Part shown: positions 52,307 to 63,102 of the stretch, piece by piece | Numbering within the stretch: the stretch's first letter is position 1 | Layout of the letters: each line of letters starts with the position of its first letter | Source of the DNA: Alkalihalobacillus pseudalcaliphilus | Lineage (GTDB): Bacteria > Bacillota > Bacilli > Bacillales > Bacillaceae_D | Assembly (NCBI GenBank): GCA_001038565.1 | Contig: LFJO01000002.1 | Location: 195,742 to 259,741 of the forward strand | Length of the DNA stretch: 64,000 bases | Reading direction: 5' to 3' | The notes under the pieces: model-generated | The model's database searches: none | Told to the model about the DNA's origin: nothing | Seen by the model: only the letters and a program-made list of their open reading frames with translations | Program-made: the position numbers and the translations under genes

Positions 52307-53167
52307 ATGATGAGTGACCACGAACAAACACATCAAAACAAAGCAGCAACGAATGAAAAGGGAATTCATACGGACTTTAAAAATAATATGACATATGGTG
52401 AGTACTTAAATCTGGATAAAATCTTATCAGGTCAAAATCGTTTATCTGACCACCATGATGAAATGCTTTTTATTGTTATACACCAAGTAAGTGAATTATG
52501 GATGAAACTCATTTTACACGAAACAACAGCAGCCATTGACTCCATTCAAAAAGGTGATTTGCAGACATCCTTTAAACAACTAGCACGAGTTTCAAAGATT
52601 CAATCACAGATTATTCAAGGGTGGGATGTCTTATCGACGTTAACACCTGCAGAATATATGGAATTCCGTGATTCACTCGGACAAGCATCAGGATTCCAAT
52701 CCTATCAATACCGACTTATTGAATTTGCATTAGGTTACAAAACGAGCCATATTTTAAAAATCTACGAGAAGGATGAAGAGTTACATCAAATGCTTGTCAA
52801 AGCTTATGAAGCACCTAGCCTATATGACGTTTCAATTCAAGCCTTAGCAAAAGCGGGCCTTCCGATTAACCCTCAGCTATTAAATCGCGATTATACGAAA
52901 GCTTATGAGCCAGATGATTCTGTAAAAGATTCTTGGCTAGAAGTGTATCGTAATGTAGATAAATATTGGGATTTATACCAGCTCGGTGAAAAGCTCGTCG
53001 ATATTGAGGATTGGTTACAGCAATGGCGTTTCCGTCATATGAAAACGGTTGAAAGAATTATCGGTTTCAAAGTAGGTACAGGGGGATCTTCTGGTGTCAA
53101 TTATTTGAAACGTGTTCTCGATCAGCGTTTCTTCCCTGAGTTATGGGATTTAAGGACAGAGATTTAA
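52307..53167 (+). CDS. kynA: tryptophan 2,3-dioxygenase
   Basis: This heme dioxygenase opens the indole ring of L-tryptophan to N-formylkynurenine, the first step of the pathway. The 286-residue protein has the heme pocket motif [18 protein letters not shown] (about 48-65) and the heme-ligand His region [20 protein letters not shown], then [13 protein letters not shown] 52307 (or 52310) follows AAGGAGG, which lies directly after repeat element C. The upstream frame extension from 52229 is only repeat sequence. Confidence 0.96.
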   Translation: MMSDHEQTHQNKAATNEKGIHTDFKNNMTYGEYLNLDKILSGQNRLSDHHDEMLFIVIHQVSELWMKLILHETTAAIDSIQKGDLQTSFKQLARVSKIQSQIIQGWDVLSTLTPAEYMEFRDSLGQASGFQSYQYRLIEFALGYKTSHILKIYEKDEELHQMLVKAYEAPSLYDVSIQALAKAGLPINPQLLNRDYTKAYEPDDSVKDSWLEVYRNVDKYWDLYQLGEKLVDIEDWLQQWRFRHMKTVERIIGFKVGTGGSSGVNYLKRVLDQRFFPELWDLRTEI

Positions 53168-53185
53168 TGAATCTATCAATCTATT

Positions 53186-53214
53186 TCCTGACTCAACCCT
53201 CTCTTGAGTCAGGA
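53186..53214 (+). promoter_or_regulatory. intra-operon hairpin before the transporter
   Basis: TCCTGACTCAA (53186-53196) and TTGAGTCAGGA (53204-53214) form a perfect 11-base stem with a 7-base loop and no T-run. It sits between kynA and the NSS gene, just before its GAGGTGG site. It may reduce transporter expression or protect the kynA message. Confidence 0.5.
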
Positions 53215-53230
53215 GAATGTGAGGTGGACT

Positions 53231-54571
53231 ATGGAGAATACGAGAGAGCAATGGTCTTCTAAGTTTGGCTTTATTTTAGCCACAGCAGGTGCAGCAATTG
53301 GTTTAGGAGCAATTTGGAAGTTCCCGTATGTTGCTGGAATGAATGGCGGCGGTGCTTTTTTAATTTTGTTTATCGTGTTTACAGTTTTTATTGGCCTTTC
53401 TATGCTAGTATCAGAATTTATCATAGGAAGAGGGGCGAAAAAAGAAGCGGTTTCAGCGTATAAAAAGCTTGCTCCAAATAGCTTTTGGGTACATGTTGGA
53501 CGACTAGGTGTCGTTGGCTGTTTCTTATTACTGTCTTTTTATAGTGTTGTAGGCGGCTGGATTATGCTATATTCAGGGCTTGCAGTTACCGGAAATGTCA
53601 TCTCGGCAGATGCGAATTATGGTCAGCTATTCGACCAGATTACAGCCTCGCCATGGATGGGTTTAGTAGGGTTAGCTCTCTTCTTAATTTTGAATGTCAT
53701 TGTCCTATCCTTTGGTATTAAAAATGGAATTGAAAAAGCAAATAAGTATTTAATGCCTTTGCTTTTTATTTTCTTTATAATTCTTGTTGTTCGTGCATTA
53801 ACTTTAGATGGAGCAATGGAAGGAGTTCGTTTCTTCTTATATCCAGACTTCTCTTTAATGACAAGTGAAGGAGTGCTTTATGCATTAGGACAATCTTTCT
53901 TCTCTTTAGCTGTTGGTTTTTCTTGTATGGTTACATATAGTTCTTATTTAAATCAAAAAGAAAGTATTCCGCAAGCCGCATCATCGGTTGCAGTGATGAA
54001 TATTTTTGTATCTATTTTGGCAGGTTTGGCGATTTTTCCAGTTGTTTTTGCGTTTGGACTTGAACCGGCAGAGGGGCCAGGATTATTGTTTATCGTTCTT
54101 CCTTCCGCATTCTCACAAATGCCACTTGGGGAAGTATTTCTCGCCATCTTTTTACTGCTTTTTTTATTTGCAACGTTAACTTCTTCATTCAGTTTATTAG
54201 AAATCATTATTTCGGCTTTTACAGAAGATAAAAAACGTTCCCGAATAAAAGTTGCTTGGGTTTCTGGAATGATCGTCTTTTTTGCAGGAATTCCAGCTGC
54301 CTTATCATTTGGTATTCTTGAAAATGTAGAATTATTTGGGATGAATGTATTTGATTTAACGGATTATTTGGTCAGTAATATCATGCTTCCGCTTGGTAGT
54401 TTACTCATTGCTTTGTTTATTTCCTATAAAATGGATAAACAGCTTGTGAAGAGCCAATTCCGAGCAGGAAACTCTTTATCGTCAAATTGGTTAAATACGT
54501 GGATTTTCCTCATGAGATATATCGTTCCACTAACGATTATCATTGTGTTTGTAGGATTAATAATAGGTTAG
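53231..54571 (+). CDS. Na+-dependent NSS-family symporter, probably for tryptophan
   Basis: This 446-residue, 11-12-helix transporter is of the neurotransmitter:sodium symporter family. The family start KFGFILATAGAAIGLGAIWK, then FPYVAGMNGGGAFLILF (helix 1), and helix 6 and 8 sites (LGQSFFSLAVGFSCMVTYSS, LLFLFATLTSSFSLLEIIIS) are clear. Bacterial members import amino acids such as Trp, Tyr or Leu with Na+. Its place in the kyn operon suggests tryptophan or kynurenine. I chose ATG 53231 behind GAGGTGG. Confidence 0.92.
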   Translation: MENTREQWSSKFGFILATAGAAIGLGAIWKFPYVAGMNGGGAFLILFIVFTVFIGLSMLVSEFIIGRGAKKEAVSAYKKLAPNSFWVHVGRLGVVGCFLLLSFYSVVGGWIMLYSGLAVTGNVISADANYGQLFDQITASPWMGLVGLALFLILNVIVLSFGIKNGIEKANKYLMPLLFIFFIILVVRALTLDGAMEGVRFFLYPDFSLMTSEGVLYALGQSFFSLAVGFSCMVTYSSYLNQKESIPQAASSVAVMNIFVSILAGLAIFPVVFAFGLEPAEGPGLLFIVLPSAFSQMPLGEVFLAIFLLLFLFATLTSSFSLLEIIISAFTEDKKRSRIKVAWVSGMIVFFAGIPAALSFGILENVELFGMNVFDLTDYLVSNIMLPLGSLLIALFISYKMDKQLVKSQFRAGNSLSSNWLNTWIFLMRYIVPLTIIIVFVGLIIG

Positions 54572-54887
54572 TAGAATGAATTTAGTCAGTAAATGGATAT
54601 GGTAACTTAGCGGACCTCTTTTTGGATGAAGGGACGGGAAGTAGGATTAGGACTGGTGAGAATAATCATTGCGTTGTGCCGAGTGCAAGAAAAGAAGTAG
54701 CAACACTAGCTCGCAAAAAGGTAGCTTATGTTGCAAGATAAGACAAAAAGTAACGCCAGAATAAAAGAATTCTGGCAGAACGATCATAGAAAGTCCGCTG
54801 ATATTTTAGAGATAAAGTATCAGCGGGCTTTCTTCGATTGGAGTGAGTGGGTTATTTTATTTTCCTTTCAATTAAGGAGATATGAAA
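54572..54887 (+). terminator. kyn operon terminator and flanking region
   Basis: GAAAGTCCGCTGATA (54789-54803) pairs with TATCAGCGGGCTTTC (54818-54832), a 15-base stem with one G-U pair, followed by TTCGATT. Just before it GCCAGAAT/ATTCTGGC (54755-54776) forms a second hairpin. The first 150 bases after the transporter gene hold no recognisable gene, and the 61-codon frame spanning the terminator is not real. Confidence 0.7.
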
Positions 54888-55066
54888 ATACGAACGTACA
54901 AGTTTTGGGTTAATATCAACAGGATAAGTGAATAAGGAAGGAAATTAGGCTTTATAATCTGAGTTTAATCAGGCTAACGCAATTTTTATCAGAAAATTTG
55001 TTAAATAGTATTGATCGGTAAATGTAATTAGATATATAATAAAAACAGAATCTTGTACGTATAAGT
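54888..55066 (+). promoter_or_regulatory. ara operon promoter with two AraR-like boxes
   Basis: ATACGAACGTACAAGT (54888-54903) and TCTTGTACGTATAAGT (55051-55066) each match 12 of 16 positions of the B. subtilis AraR box ATTTGTACGTACAAAT. Between them TTGATC (55011-55016) and TATAAT (55035-55040), 18 bases apart, form the promoter, so the second box lies right at the transcription start. No araR gene is in the window. Confidence 0.65.
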
Positions 55067-55142
55067 TGAGACACCTGATGTATGAAGTAGAACATTCCGG
55101 AACAAAGACTTTAAGGAGGTAGATAGAGAGTTTACCTAATGT

Positions 55143-55156
55143 TGTAAGCGTATTCT
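55143..55156 (+). promoter_or_regulatory. candidate catabolite response (cre) site
   Basis: TGTAAGCGTATTCT resembles the cre consensus TGWAANCGNTNWCA with two mismatches (positions 10 and 14). It lies in the leader before the binding-protein gene, where CcpA could block elongation. The match is modest. Confidence 0.4.
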
Positions 55157-55191
55157 TATATCATTATTAATTATAATTGGGGGAATGATTT

Positions 55192-56268
55192 ATGAAAAAC
55201 ATATGGTATGTCATCCTGGTATTGAGCTTATTCGCTTTAGCAGCTTGTGGAAGTGATTCGACGGGAAGCGGTGAATCGAATGGTTATAAGGTTGGTCTTG
55301 CTATGCCAACACAATCATCAGAGCGTTGGGTTAAAGATGGCGAGAATATGGAAGCTGAATTTGAGGCGCTCGGTTATGAAGTGGACTTACAATATGCCGA
55401 GGATGTTGTTCAAACCCAGGTATCACAAATTGAAAACATGATCACACAAGGTGTGGACCTTCTTGTCATTGCTTCTATTGATGGTGAGGCACTAACGAGT
55501 GTATTAGAAATGGCAGAAGCATCTAATATACCTGTTGTAGCCTATGACCGATTAATTATGAACAGTGAACATGTTAGTTATTATGCCACTTTTGATAATT
55601 ATGAGGTTGGTGTTTTACAAGGTCAATATATTGAGGAAAGCTTAGGTTTGGCTGATGGTGAAGGGCCATTTAATATGGAGCTTTTTGGCGGATCGCCTGA
55701 CGATAATAATGCTTATTTCTTCTGGGATGGGGCTATGTCGATTTTACAACCTTATATTGATGAAGGACAATTAGTAGTTCGAAGTGGTCAAACGAATTTT
55801 GAACAAGGTGCAACTTTAAGATGGGACGGGGCATTAGCACAGGAAAGAATGGATAATTTATTAAGTGCCCATTATGCCAGTGAGGATATTGATGTCGTGT
55901 ATTCACCATTTGACGGTATTAGTCGTGGTATTATTTCATCCTTAAGTTCTGTCGGTTATGGGACAGATAGTAAGCCGATGCCGGTTATCACGGGACAGGA
56001 TGCTGAATTGTCATCTGTGAAATATATCATTTCTGGTGAACAAACGCAGACGATTTTTAAAGATACAAGAGAGCTAGCCAAACAGGCGGTAAATATGGCT
56101 GATGCTATTTTGCAAGATGGAGAAGCAGAAATTAATGATACGGAAACGTATGACAACGGAGCGAAAGTAGTCCCTTCTTATTTATTAGAACCGATTTCCG
56201 TTGATGTTAATAATTATGAAGAGGTTCTGGTTGAAAGCGGTTACTATACAGAGGATGATCTTCAGTAA
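55192..56268 (+). CDS. ChvE-like sugar-binding lipoprotein of an ABC importer
   Basis: This 358-residue lipoprotein has signal [13 protein letters not shown] with lipobox Cys19. It is a periplasmic-binding-protein type 1 fold close to ChvE/multiple sugar-binding proteins: [41 protein letters not shown] and VITGQDAEL. It captures an aldose outside the membrane and feeds the GguAB-type permease encoded next. The arabinose genes behind it suggest L-arabinose. It starts at ATG 55192 behind TTGGGGGAA. Confidence 0.93.
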   Translation: MKNIWYVILVLSLFALAACGSDSTGSGESNGYKVGLAMPTQSSERWVKDGENMEAEFEALGYEVDLQYAEDVVQTQVSQIENMITQGVDLLVIASIDGEALTSVLEMAEASNIPVVAYDRLIMNSEHVSYYATFDNYEVGVLQGQYIEESLGLADGEGPFNMELFGGSPDDNNAYFFWDGAMSILQPYIDEGQLVVRSGQTNFEQGATLRWDGALAQERMDNLLSAHYASEDIDVVYSPFDGISRGIISSLSSVGYGTDSKPMPVITGQDAELSSVKYIISGEQTQTIFKDTRELAKQAVNMADAILQDGEAEINDTETYDNGAKVVPSYLLEPISVDVNNYEEVLVESGYYTEDDLQ

Positions 56269-56280
56269 GTGATAAATGAG

Positions 56281-56310
56281 AGATGGCTTAGTTGACGTTC
56301 TAAGCCATCT
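56281..56310 (+). terminator. intra-operon hairpin after the binding-protein gene
   Basis: AGATGGCTTAG (56281-56291) and CTAAGCCATCT (56300-56310) form a perfect 11-base stem followed by TCCTTCCTTTTT. Such partial terminators commonly allow more binding protein than permease to be made. Confidence 0.65.
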
Positions 56311-56345
56311 TCCTTCCTTTTTAAAGATGGAAAGGTGTGAGTAGG

Positions 56346-57878
56346 TTGGAAAAAATCATACTAGAGATGAAACATATCAATAAAAGCTTTCCCGGTGTAA
56401 AAGCGTTAGATGATGTAAATTTTCAAGTGATGGATGGAGAAATTCATGCATTAATTGGAGAAAATGGTGCAGGAAAATCAACATTAATGAAAGTTCTTAG
56501 TGGTGTCCATCCTTATGGGAGTTATGACGGCGATATTGTTTATCAGAATGAGTTATGTCAGTTCAAGGATATAAATGATAGTGAAAAACAAGGCATTGTC
56601 ATCATTCATCAAGAGCTCGCGTTAATTCCTGAGCTTTCAATTGCCGAGAATATTTTCCTAGGAAATGAACAAGCGAAAAAGGGAATTATTAATTGGCGTG
56701 ACACGATTTTAAAAACAAAAGAATTATTAGCGAAAGTGAACTTGCGTGTTGATCCTGAAGAAAAGATAAAAAATATCGGAGTAGGACAACAGCAATTGGT
56801 AGAGATTGCGAAAGCCTTGTCTAAGGAAGTGAAGCTACTTATTTTAGATGAGCCGACCTCCTCTTTAAATGAAGAAGATAGTGAGAATCTATTAAACTTG
56901 TTGAGGGAGTTTCAAAAGCAAGGAATTACCTCTGTCTTAATCTCACATAAGCTAAAAGAATTGTTAAGTATTGCTGATCGTTTAACGATTTTGCGTGATG
57001 GTCAAACGGTGCATACATTATCCGTTCAAGAAGACAAAGTGACGGAGCCCGTCATTATAAAAGGGATGGTAGGAAGGGATTTAAGCCAATTATTCCCCGA
57101 ACGAAAGGCAGAAATTGGCGATGTATATTTTGAAGTGAAGAACTGGCAGGTCGACCACCCCATTACGGCTTCCAAAAAATTAATTAGTGATTTGAACCTC
57201 CATGTAAAAAAGGGGGAGGTTGTAGGTTTAGCAGGCTTAATGGGAGCAGGAAGAACAGAATTTGCGATGAGTTTATTCGGTCGAACTTACGGAAAGAACA
57301 TTTCTGGTGAGGTTTTTAAAGATGGTCAATCAATTCGTGTAAAAACTGTCGATAAGGCCATTGAAAACGGTATCGCTTATGTATCTGAGAATAGAAAGGA
57401 ATATGGCTTGATTTTAGAAGAAAGTGTTCGTCGAAATTTAACGTTGGCTAATTTAACATCGATTTCACAAGCAAAAGTACTAAATCTGCATGATGAAGTG
57501 AAAAAGGCTGAAGAGTTAAAGGAAAGAATGAATGTAAAAACTCCTTCTATTGAACAAAAGGTTGGTAATTTAAGTGGGGGAAATCAGCAGAAGGTTGTAT
57601 TAGGTAAATGGATACATACTGAGCCCGATGTCCTCATTTTAGATGAACCAACAAGAGGAATTGATGTTGGAGCTAAATTCGAAATATACAAAATTATAAA
57701 TGAATTGGCGGAGAAGGGTAAAAGTATCCTATTTATCTCTTCAGAGTTACCTGAATTACTAGGGATGTGTGACAGAATTTACACCTTGAACAGAGGCCAG
57801 ATAACAGGTGAAGTTCCGATTGAAGAAGCGAACCAGGAAACATTGATGACTTATATGACGGAATTAGGGAGGGCTTAA
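56346..57878 (+). CDS. GguA/MmsA-type sugar ABC ATPase (tandem domains)
   Basis: This 510-residue double ATPase drives sugar import. The first domain is complete: [24 protein letters not shown] and [15 protein letters not shown]. The second has the usual degenerate Walker [10 protein letters not shown] but keeps LSGGNQQKV and [17 protein letters not shown] 56346 lies eight bases from AAAGGTG; the GTG at 56337 overlaps that site. The permease gene begins two bases after its stop. Confidence 0.94.
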   Translation: MEKIILEMKHINKSFPGVKALDDVNFQVMDGEIHALIGENGAGKSTLMKVLSGVHPYGSYDGDIVYQNELCQFKDINDSEKQGIVIIHQELALIPELSIAENIFLGNEQAKKGIINWRDTILKTKELLAKVNLRVDPEEKIKNIGVGQQQLVEIAKALSKEVKLLILDEPTSSLNEEDSENLLNLLREFQKQGITSVLISHKLKELLSIADRLTILRDGQTVHTLSVQEDKVTEPVIIKGMVGRDLSQLFPERKAEIGDVYFEVKNWQVDHPITASKKLISDLNLHVKKGEVVGLAGLMGAGRTEFAMSLFGRTYGKNISGEVFKDGQSIRVKTVDKAIENGIAYVSENRKEYGLILEESVRRNLTLANLTSISQAKVLNLHDEVKKAEELKERMNVKTPSIEQKVGNLSGGNQQKVVLGKWIHTEPDVLILDEPTRGIDVGAKFEIYKIINELAEKGKSILFISSELPELLGMCDRIYTLNRGQITGEVPIEEANQETLMTYMTELGRA

Positions 57879-57880
57879 AG

Positions 57881-59041
57881 ATGGAAGCCTTAAAGATTTT
57901 GATCGTAAACAATATGCGGAAATTTGGAATGATTGTAGCTTTAATTGGTATTGTATTATTCTTCCAAATTATCACAGGTGGAACGATGCTTACACCATTA
58001 AATATCACTAATATTATTATGCAAAACAGTTATATTATCGTGTTGGCTATTGGAATGATGATTATTATTATCACGGGTGAAATTGATCTTTCTGTTGGAT
58101 CAGTAGCTGCGTTTACAGGAGCGATTGCCGGGGTTCTTTTAGCAACTTGGGATTTACCAGTGGCCGTTGGGATTATACTTTGCTTACTTTTAGGAGCATT
58201 AATTGGTGCCTGGCAAGGTTTCTGGGTTGCTTATATGGCGATCCCTTCTTTTATTGTAACTTTAGCAGGTATGCTTTTATTTAGAGGTTTGACACTGGTT
58301 GTGTTAGGTGGAAGAACAATTGCCCCTTTTCCAACCGAGTTCCGAACGATAAGCTCCGCCTTCTTACCGGATATTTTTGCTGGCGGAGAATTAAAGCTAC
58401 TTACGATATTAATTGGTATTGTCGCTTCAGTAATCTATATCATGTATGAACTGCGACAAAGGAAGATTTCTAAATTCTATCAATTTCAAACATCATCATA
58501 TGGTTTGTTTTTAACGAAACTAGCAATATTAGTTTTGATCATTAATAGTTTCACGTATGTACTAGCTCTATATCAAGGTCTACCAATTGTCTTGTTAATT
58601 CTTATTGCTTTAATTATTAGCTATACATTTGTGATGAATAAAACGATTATCGGTCGCCATATTTATGCGGTTGGCGGCAATGTGAAGGCAGCGGAATTAT
58701 CAGGGGTACGTACGAAAAAAATGAAGTTTCTAGCTTTTGTGAACATGGGTGTACTTGCCGCTCTTGCAGGTCTTATTTTTACAGCCCGATTAAATGCAGC
58801 CACGCCACAAGCTGGTACTTTATTTGAATTAGATGCTATTGCAGCCGCTGTTATTGGAGGTGCGTCTTTTTCAGGGGGCGTAGGGACAATTGTAGGTGCA
58901 GTCATTGGTGCACTTGTTATGGGTGTCTTAAACAATGGTATGTCGTTAATGGGAATAGGAACGGATTGGCAGCAAGCAATTAAAGGACTTGTGTTACTCG
59001 GGGCCGTTGCCTTTGATGTTTTAAGTAAAAATAAATCATAA
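57881..59041 (+). CDS. GguB/MmsB-type sugar ABC permease
   Basis: This 386-residue permease is of the branched BPD_transp_2 class, with about ten helices. The conserved [20 protein letters not shown] (about 66-85), [20 protein letters not shown] and [20 protein letters not shown] motifs are present. It forms the membrane channel with the preceding ATPase. It starts at ATG 57881 behind GGGAGGG. araD begins 14 bases after its stop, so import and catabolism are in one operon. Confidence 0.94.
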   Translation: MEALKILIVNNMRKFGMIVALIGIVLFFQIITGGTMLTPLNITNIIMQNSYIIVLAIGMMIIIITGEIDLSVGSVAAFTGAIAGVLLATWDLPVAVGIILCLLLGALIGAWQGFWVAYMAIPSFIVTLAGMLLFRGLTLVVLGGRTIAPFPTEFRTISSAFLPDIFAGGELKLLTILIGIVASVIYIMYELRQRKISKFYQFQTSSYGLFLTKLAILVLIINSFTYVLALYQGLPIVLLILIALIISYTFVMNKTIIGRHIYAVGGNVKAAELSGVRTKKMKFLAFVNMGVLAALAGLIFTARLNAATPQAGTLFELDAIAAAVIGGASFSGGVGTIVGAVIGALVMGVLNNGMSLMGIGTDWQQAIKGLVLLGAVAFDVLSKNKS

Positions 59042-59054
59042 AGGAGTGAGTGCT

Positions 59055-59753
59055 TTGCTTGAGCCGTTAAAGGAAGCTGTATTAAAAGCAAATCAAGCCT
59101 TGCCTAAGTATCAACTCGTTACTTTTACTTGGGGCAATGTAAGTGGAATTGACCGGGAGCAAGGGTTAGTTGTCATTAAACCGAGTGGTGTTTCATATGA
59201 GGGGTTAACGATTGATGATTTGGTCGTTGTTGATTTAGATGGTCATGTCGTTGAAGGTGAATTACATCCATCGTCCGATACTCCAACACACCTGCATTTA
59301 TATCGGAATTTTCTTGATATTGGTGGAGTTGTTCATACCCACTCTAATTATGCAACAAGCTGGTCACAGGCAGGTAAAAGTCTAGAAGCACTAGGTACGA
59401 CACATGCTGATTATTTTTATGGAACGATTCCTTGCACGAGAAAAATGAAAGAAGAAGAGATCGTCGAAAACTATGAAGAGAATACGGGCAAAGTGATTGT
59501 AGAAACATTTAAAGAGCAGGATATGGATCCACAAGTAATGCCCGGAGTTTTCGTTCATAGTCATGCACCATTTACGTGGGGAAAGGATCCGCTAACAGCC
59601 TTACACAATGCAGTTGTTTTAGAAGAGATAGCGAAAATGGGGCTACAAACCTATTCGTTAAATCCGTCCGTAGAAGTTATGGATCAATGCTTGTTAGATA
59701 AGCATTTTTTAAGAAAACATGGTAAATTCGCCTATTATGGCCAAAAGAGGTGA
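59055..59753 (+). CDS. araD: L-ribulose-5-phosphate 4-epimerase
   Basis: This zinc aldolase-family enzyme converts L-ribulose-5-P to D-xylulose-5-P. At 232 residues it matches the E. coli length (231). [10 protein letters not shown] (substrate phosphate loop), [33 protein letters not shown] (zinc His pair) and [14 protein letters not shown] (third His region) are all present. TTG 59055 lies eight bases after AAGGAG; the GTG at 59046 overlaps it. It is followed directly by araB. Confidence 0.96.
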   Translation: MLEPLKEAVLKANQALPKYQLVTFTWGNVSGIDREQGLVVIKPSGVSYEGLTIDDLVVVDLDGHVVEGELHPSSDTPTHLHLYRNFLDIGGVVHTHSNYATSWSQAGKSLEALGTTHADYFYGTIPCTRKMKEEEIVENYEENTGKVIVETFKEQDMDPQVMPGVFVHSHAPFTWGKDPLTALHNAVVLEEIAKMGLQTYSLNPSVEVMDQCLLDKHFLRKHGKFAYYGQKR

Positions 59754-59757
59754 GGAA

Positions 59758-61446
59758 ATGAAAAATCGATACACACTAGGTATTGATTACGGTACAGAAT
59801 CAGGTCGTGCCGTTCTCGTATCAATCGAAAATGGGGAAGAGATTGCTGAACACGTGACACCGTATTTGCATGGCGTATTAGATCAAACGTTACCTGATTC
59901 GAATATAAAGCTTGGGTATGAGTGGGCCTTACAGCATCCTGATGATTATTTAGAAGTCATTCGGACATCGATTCCAGCTGTATTAGCAAAAGCGAATGTT
60001 GCCCCAAATGATGTTATTGGGTTAGGAATCGATTTTACGGCTTGTACGATGTTACCAATCGATAAAGAATTACAGCCTTTATGTTTTAAACAAAGCTTGA
60101 AAGATGAGCCACATAGCTGGGTCAAACTTTGGAAACACCATGCTGCCCAAAGCTATGCTGATGAAATTAATCGGATCGCTAAGGAGAGGAATGAGCCATT
60201 TCTAGAGCGTTACGGTGGGAAGCTCTCTTCGGAATGGATGTTAGCTAAAATTTGGCAAATCTTAGATGAAGCTCCACATATTTATGAGCAAACTGATCAA
60301 TTTGTAGAGGCGACAGATTGGGTCGTTTCACAGCTAACTGGAACTTTAAAACGTAATAGCTGTACAGCTGGGTATAAAGCGGTATGGCACAAGCAGAATG
60401 GTTATCCTGAATCGGATTTCTTCCAATCATTAGACCCACGATTAGAAAGTTTGACGTCAACGAAGCTTCGTGGCGAAATTGTCCCACTAGGAACGCGAGC
60501 AGGGGAGTTAACAGCCTATTATGCGGAGCTTACTGGATTACCTGTTGGCTTACCTATTGCCGTGGGAAATGTAGATGCACATGCTGCGGTTCCAGCAGTA
60601 GGAGTTATAGATGAAGGCAAGCTCGTGATGGCAATGGGTACGTCGATTTGCCACATGCTTTTAGGTAAGGACGAAGTGATGGTAGAGGGAATGTGTGGTG
60701 TTGTGGAAGACGGAATAATCCCTGGCTATTTTGGATATGAGGCTGGACAGTCTGCTGTTGGAGATATTTTTGCTTGGTTTGTGAAAAATAACATCCCAAA
60801 ATCACTAGATGATGAGGCTTTTCATGAAGGAATAGACATCCATTCATTACTAGAAAGAAAGGCAAATCAGTTAAAAGTAGGAGAAAGTGGATTACTCGCT
60901 TTAGACTGGTGGAATGGTAATCGCTCAGTATTAGTTGATACTAGCTTAAGCGGGCTCTTAATAGGCTACTCCCTCGCGACAAAACCGGAAGAGGTTTACC
61001 GGGCCTTACTTGAGTCAACGGCATTTGGAACACGAGTAATTGTTGATGCCTTTGATGATGCAGGTGTGCAAGTATTAGAGCTGTATGCTTGTGGGGGGCT
61101 GCCAAAAAAGAACCCGTTACTCATGCAAATTTATGCAGATGTAACGAATCGAATCATCAAAGTAGCAGATTCTGAGCAAACACCTGCTCTAGGAGCGGCC
61201 ATGTTTGCAGCTGTTGCGGCCGGTGCTGCTTATGGTGGGTATGACAATATTATAGAAGCCGCCAAAAAAATGGGTAGAGTGAAACAGGAATTTTATAAAC
61301 CGATACCAGAGAATGTAAGAGTATACGAAGCTCTTTATCAAGAGTATAAGCAATTACATGATTATTTTGGTAGAGGGGAAAATCCGGTCATGAAAAAGCT
61401 GAAGAGCTTACGAACGTTTGAAAATAAAGAGCTAGGGGTGACATAA
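59758..61446 (+). CDS. araB: L-ribulokinase
   Basis: This FGGY-family kinase phosphorylates L-ribulose. Its 562 residues show the N-terminal ATP/sugar motif [44 protein letters not shown] and [13 protein letters not shown]. The second FGGY half contains [21 protein letters not shown] chose ATG 59758 because AGAGGTGAGG precedes it; the upstream frame lies within araD. araA starts right after its stop. Confidence 0.96.
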   Translation: MKNRYTLGIDYGTESGRAVLVSIENGEEIAEHVTPYLHGVLDQTLPDSNIKLGYEWALQHPDDYLEVIRTSIPAVLAKANVAPNDVIGLGIDFTACTMLPIDKELQPLCFKQSLKDEPHSWVKLWKHHAAQSYADEINRIAKERNEPFLERYGGKLSSEWMLAKIWQILDEAPHIYEQTDQFVEATDWVVSQLTGTLKRNSCTAGYKAVWHKQNGYPESDFFQSLDPRLESLTSTKLRGEIVPLGTRAGELTAYYAELTGLPVGLPIAVGNVDAHAAVPAVGVIDEGKLVMAMGTSICHMLLGKDEVMVEGMCGVVEDGIIPGYFGYEAGQSAVGDIFAWFVKNNIPKSLDDEAFHEGIDIHSLLERKANQLKVGESGLLALDWWNGNRSVLVDTSLSGLLIGYSLATKPEEVYRALLESTAFGTRVIVDAFDDAGVQVLELYACGGLPKKNPLLMQIYADVTNRIIKVADSEQTPALGAAMFAAVAAGAAYGGYDNIIEAAKKMGRVKQEFYKPIPENVRVYEALYQEYKQLHDYFGRGENPVMKKLKSLRTFENKELGVT

Positions 61447-62940
61447 TTGGTCGTTAAAAAAGAGAAAATTCATTTTTGGTTTGTAGCAGGCAGTCAACAT
61501 TTATATGGTTCAGAGGCACTTCAAGAGGTGAGTGATCACGCCCAAGAAATAGTCCAACACTTAAATAGCTCAACGAATGCTTGTGAGATTGTATTAAAAG
61601 AAACACTGACAACTAGTCATGATATTTTACAATTTTTTAAAGATGCGAATGCGGATCCACAATGTGCGGGTATTATTACGTGGATGCACACCTTCTCACC
61701 TGCCAAAATGTGGATTGCTGGTTTGAATGAATTAAGAAAACCTCTTCTTCACCTGCATACACAATATAATCGAGATATACCTTGGCAAGACATTGATATG
61801 GATTTTATGAATTTGAATCAATCTGCACATGGCGATCGAGAATATGGATTTATTACAGCTCGTATGAATATCAACCGAAAAGTGATTGTTGGGCATTGGC
61901 AAAACGCAGAGACAGTCAACCGATTACAAGACTGGTTGACAACAGCGGTCGCTTATAATGAAAGTAAAACGATAAAGGTAGCTAGATTTGGCGATAATAT
62001 GCGTAATGTTGCCGTGACAGAGGGCGATAAGATCGAAGCCCAAATTCGATTAGGCTGGACAATAGATGGGTATGGCATTGGTGATTTAGTAAAATATATA
62101 AACCAATTTAGCGATTCTGAGGTCGACGCATTGTATAAGGAGTACGCAGAGACGTATATAATTGGAACTCACTTTAGTGATGACCCACATGTTAAAAATT
62201 CGATTTTAGAACAAGCGCGAATTGAATTAGGGCTCAAAACCTTTTTAGATGAGAATGGTTACACGGCCTTTACAACAACCTTCGAAGATTTATATGGAAT
62301 GAAGCAGCTTCCAGGGCTAGCTGTACAACGTTTAATGGAACAAGGTTATGGATTTGCTGGTGAAGGTGATTGGAAAACGGCCGCGTTAGTACGAATGATC
62401 AAGCAAATGACCAATAATCAAGAAACGAGTTTTATGGAGGATTATACGTATCATTTCAACCCACAAAATGAATTAGTGCTAGGCTCTCACATGTTGGAGG
62501 TTTGTCCAACAATAGCAAATGAACAGCCTAGAATTGAGGTTCATCCATTATCCATCGGTAATAAGGAGGATCCGGCTAGGCTTGTATTTAATGGTAAGGG
62601 TGGCCCTGCTATTAATGCTAGCTTAATTGATTTAGGCCATAGGTTTCGACTTATTTTAAATGAGGTTGAGGCGATCGCACCGACTTCTCAAGAAGAGACG
62701 CCTAAGCTCCCTGTTGCCAAGGTACTTTGGAGCCCGAAACCTTCATTAAGTGAGGCTACAGAGGCATGGATTTATGCTGGTGGTGCTCATCATACTGTAC
62801 TGAGCTTTAAAGCAACTAAGGAGCAACTTACAGATTGGGCAGAATTAAATGGGATAGAATGTGTAACCATTGATAAGCATACGGATATTACCCAATTCCG
62901 AAAAGAATTAAAGTGGAATGAAGCGGTCTGGGGTAAATAA
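61447..62940 (+). CDS. araA: L-arabinose isomerase
   Basis: This Mn2+-dependent enzyme isomerises L-arabinose to L-ribulose. Its 497 residues begin FWFVAGSQHLYGSEAL. Catalytic Glu residues lie in FAGEGDWKTAALVR and in the SFMEDYTYHF region, and metal-binding His in LGSHMLEVCP and LVFNGKGGPAINASLIDLGH. It starts at TTG 61447 directly after the araB stop, with AGGGGTGA upstream. It is the last gene of the operon. Confidence 0.96.
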   Translation: MVVKKEKIHFWFVAGSQHLYGSEALQEVSDHAQEIVQHLNSSTNACEIVLKETLTTSHDILQFFKDANADPQCAGIITWMHTFSPAKMWIAGLNELRKPLLHLHTQYNRDIPWQDIDMDFMNLNQSAHGDREYGFITARMNINRKVIVGHWQNAETVNRLQDWLTTAVAYNESKTIKVARFGDNMRNVAVTEGDKIEAQIRLGWTIDGYGIGDLVKYINQFSDSEVDALYKEYAETYIIGTHFSDDPHVKNSILEQARIELGLKTFLDENGYTAFTTTFEDLYGMKQLPGLAVQRLMEQGYGFAGEGDWKTAALVRMIKQMTNNQETSFMEDYTYHFNPQNELVLGSHMLEVCPTIANEQPRIEVHPLSIGNKEDPARLVFNGKGGPAINASLIDLGHRFRLILNEVEAIAPTSQEETPKLPVAKVLWSPKPSLSEATEAWIYAGGAHHTVLSFKATKEQLTDWAELNGIECVTIDKHTDITQFRKELKWNEAVWGK

Positions 62941-62955
62941 TTGAACGTGTGAAGC

Positions 62956-62989
62956 GGAAAAAGCATGTCAAAACGGCATGCTCTTTTCC
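62956..62989 (+). terminator. ara operon terminator
   Basis: GGAAAAAGCATG (62956-62967) pairs with CATGC.CTTTTCC (62977-62989), a long stem just after araA. A T-run after the stem is short (ATTGTT). It most likely ends the operon. Confidence 0.65.
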
Positions 62990-63102
62990 ATTGTTGCTAA
63001 CCACATAGAACACCATTTTCATCAGGTTCTGGCTATATGTATGACGATGATGGTATGAGTTTTTCTGCTACGTCTATACATTTTGACAAACGGTCTGTTT
63101 AC

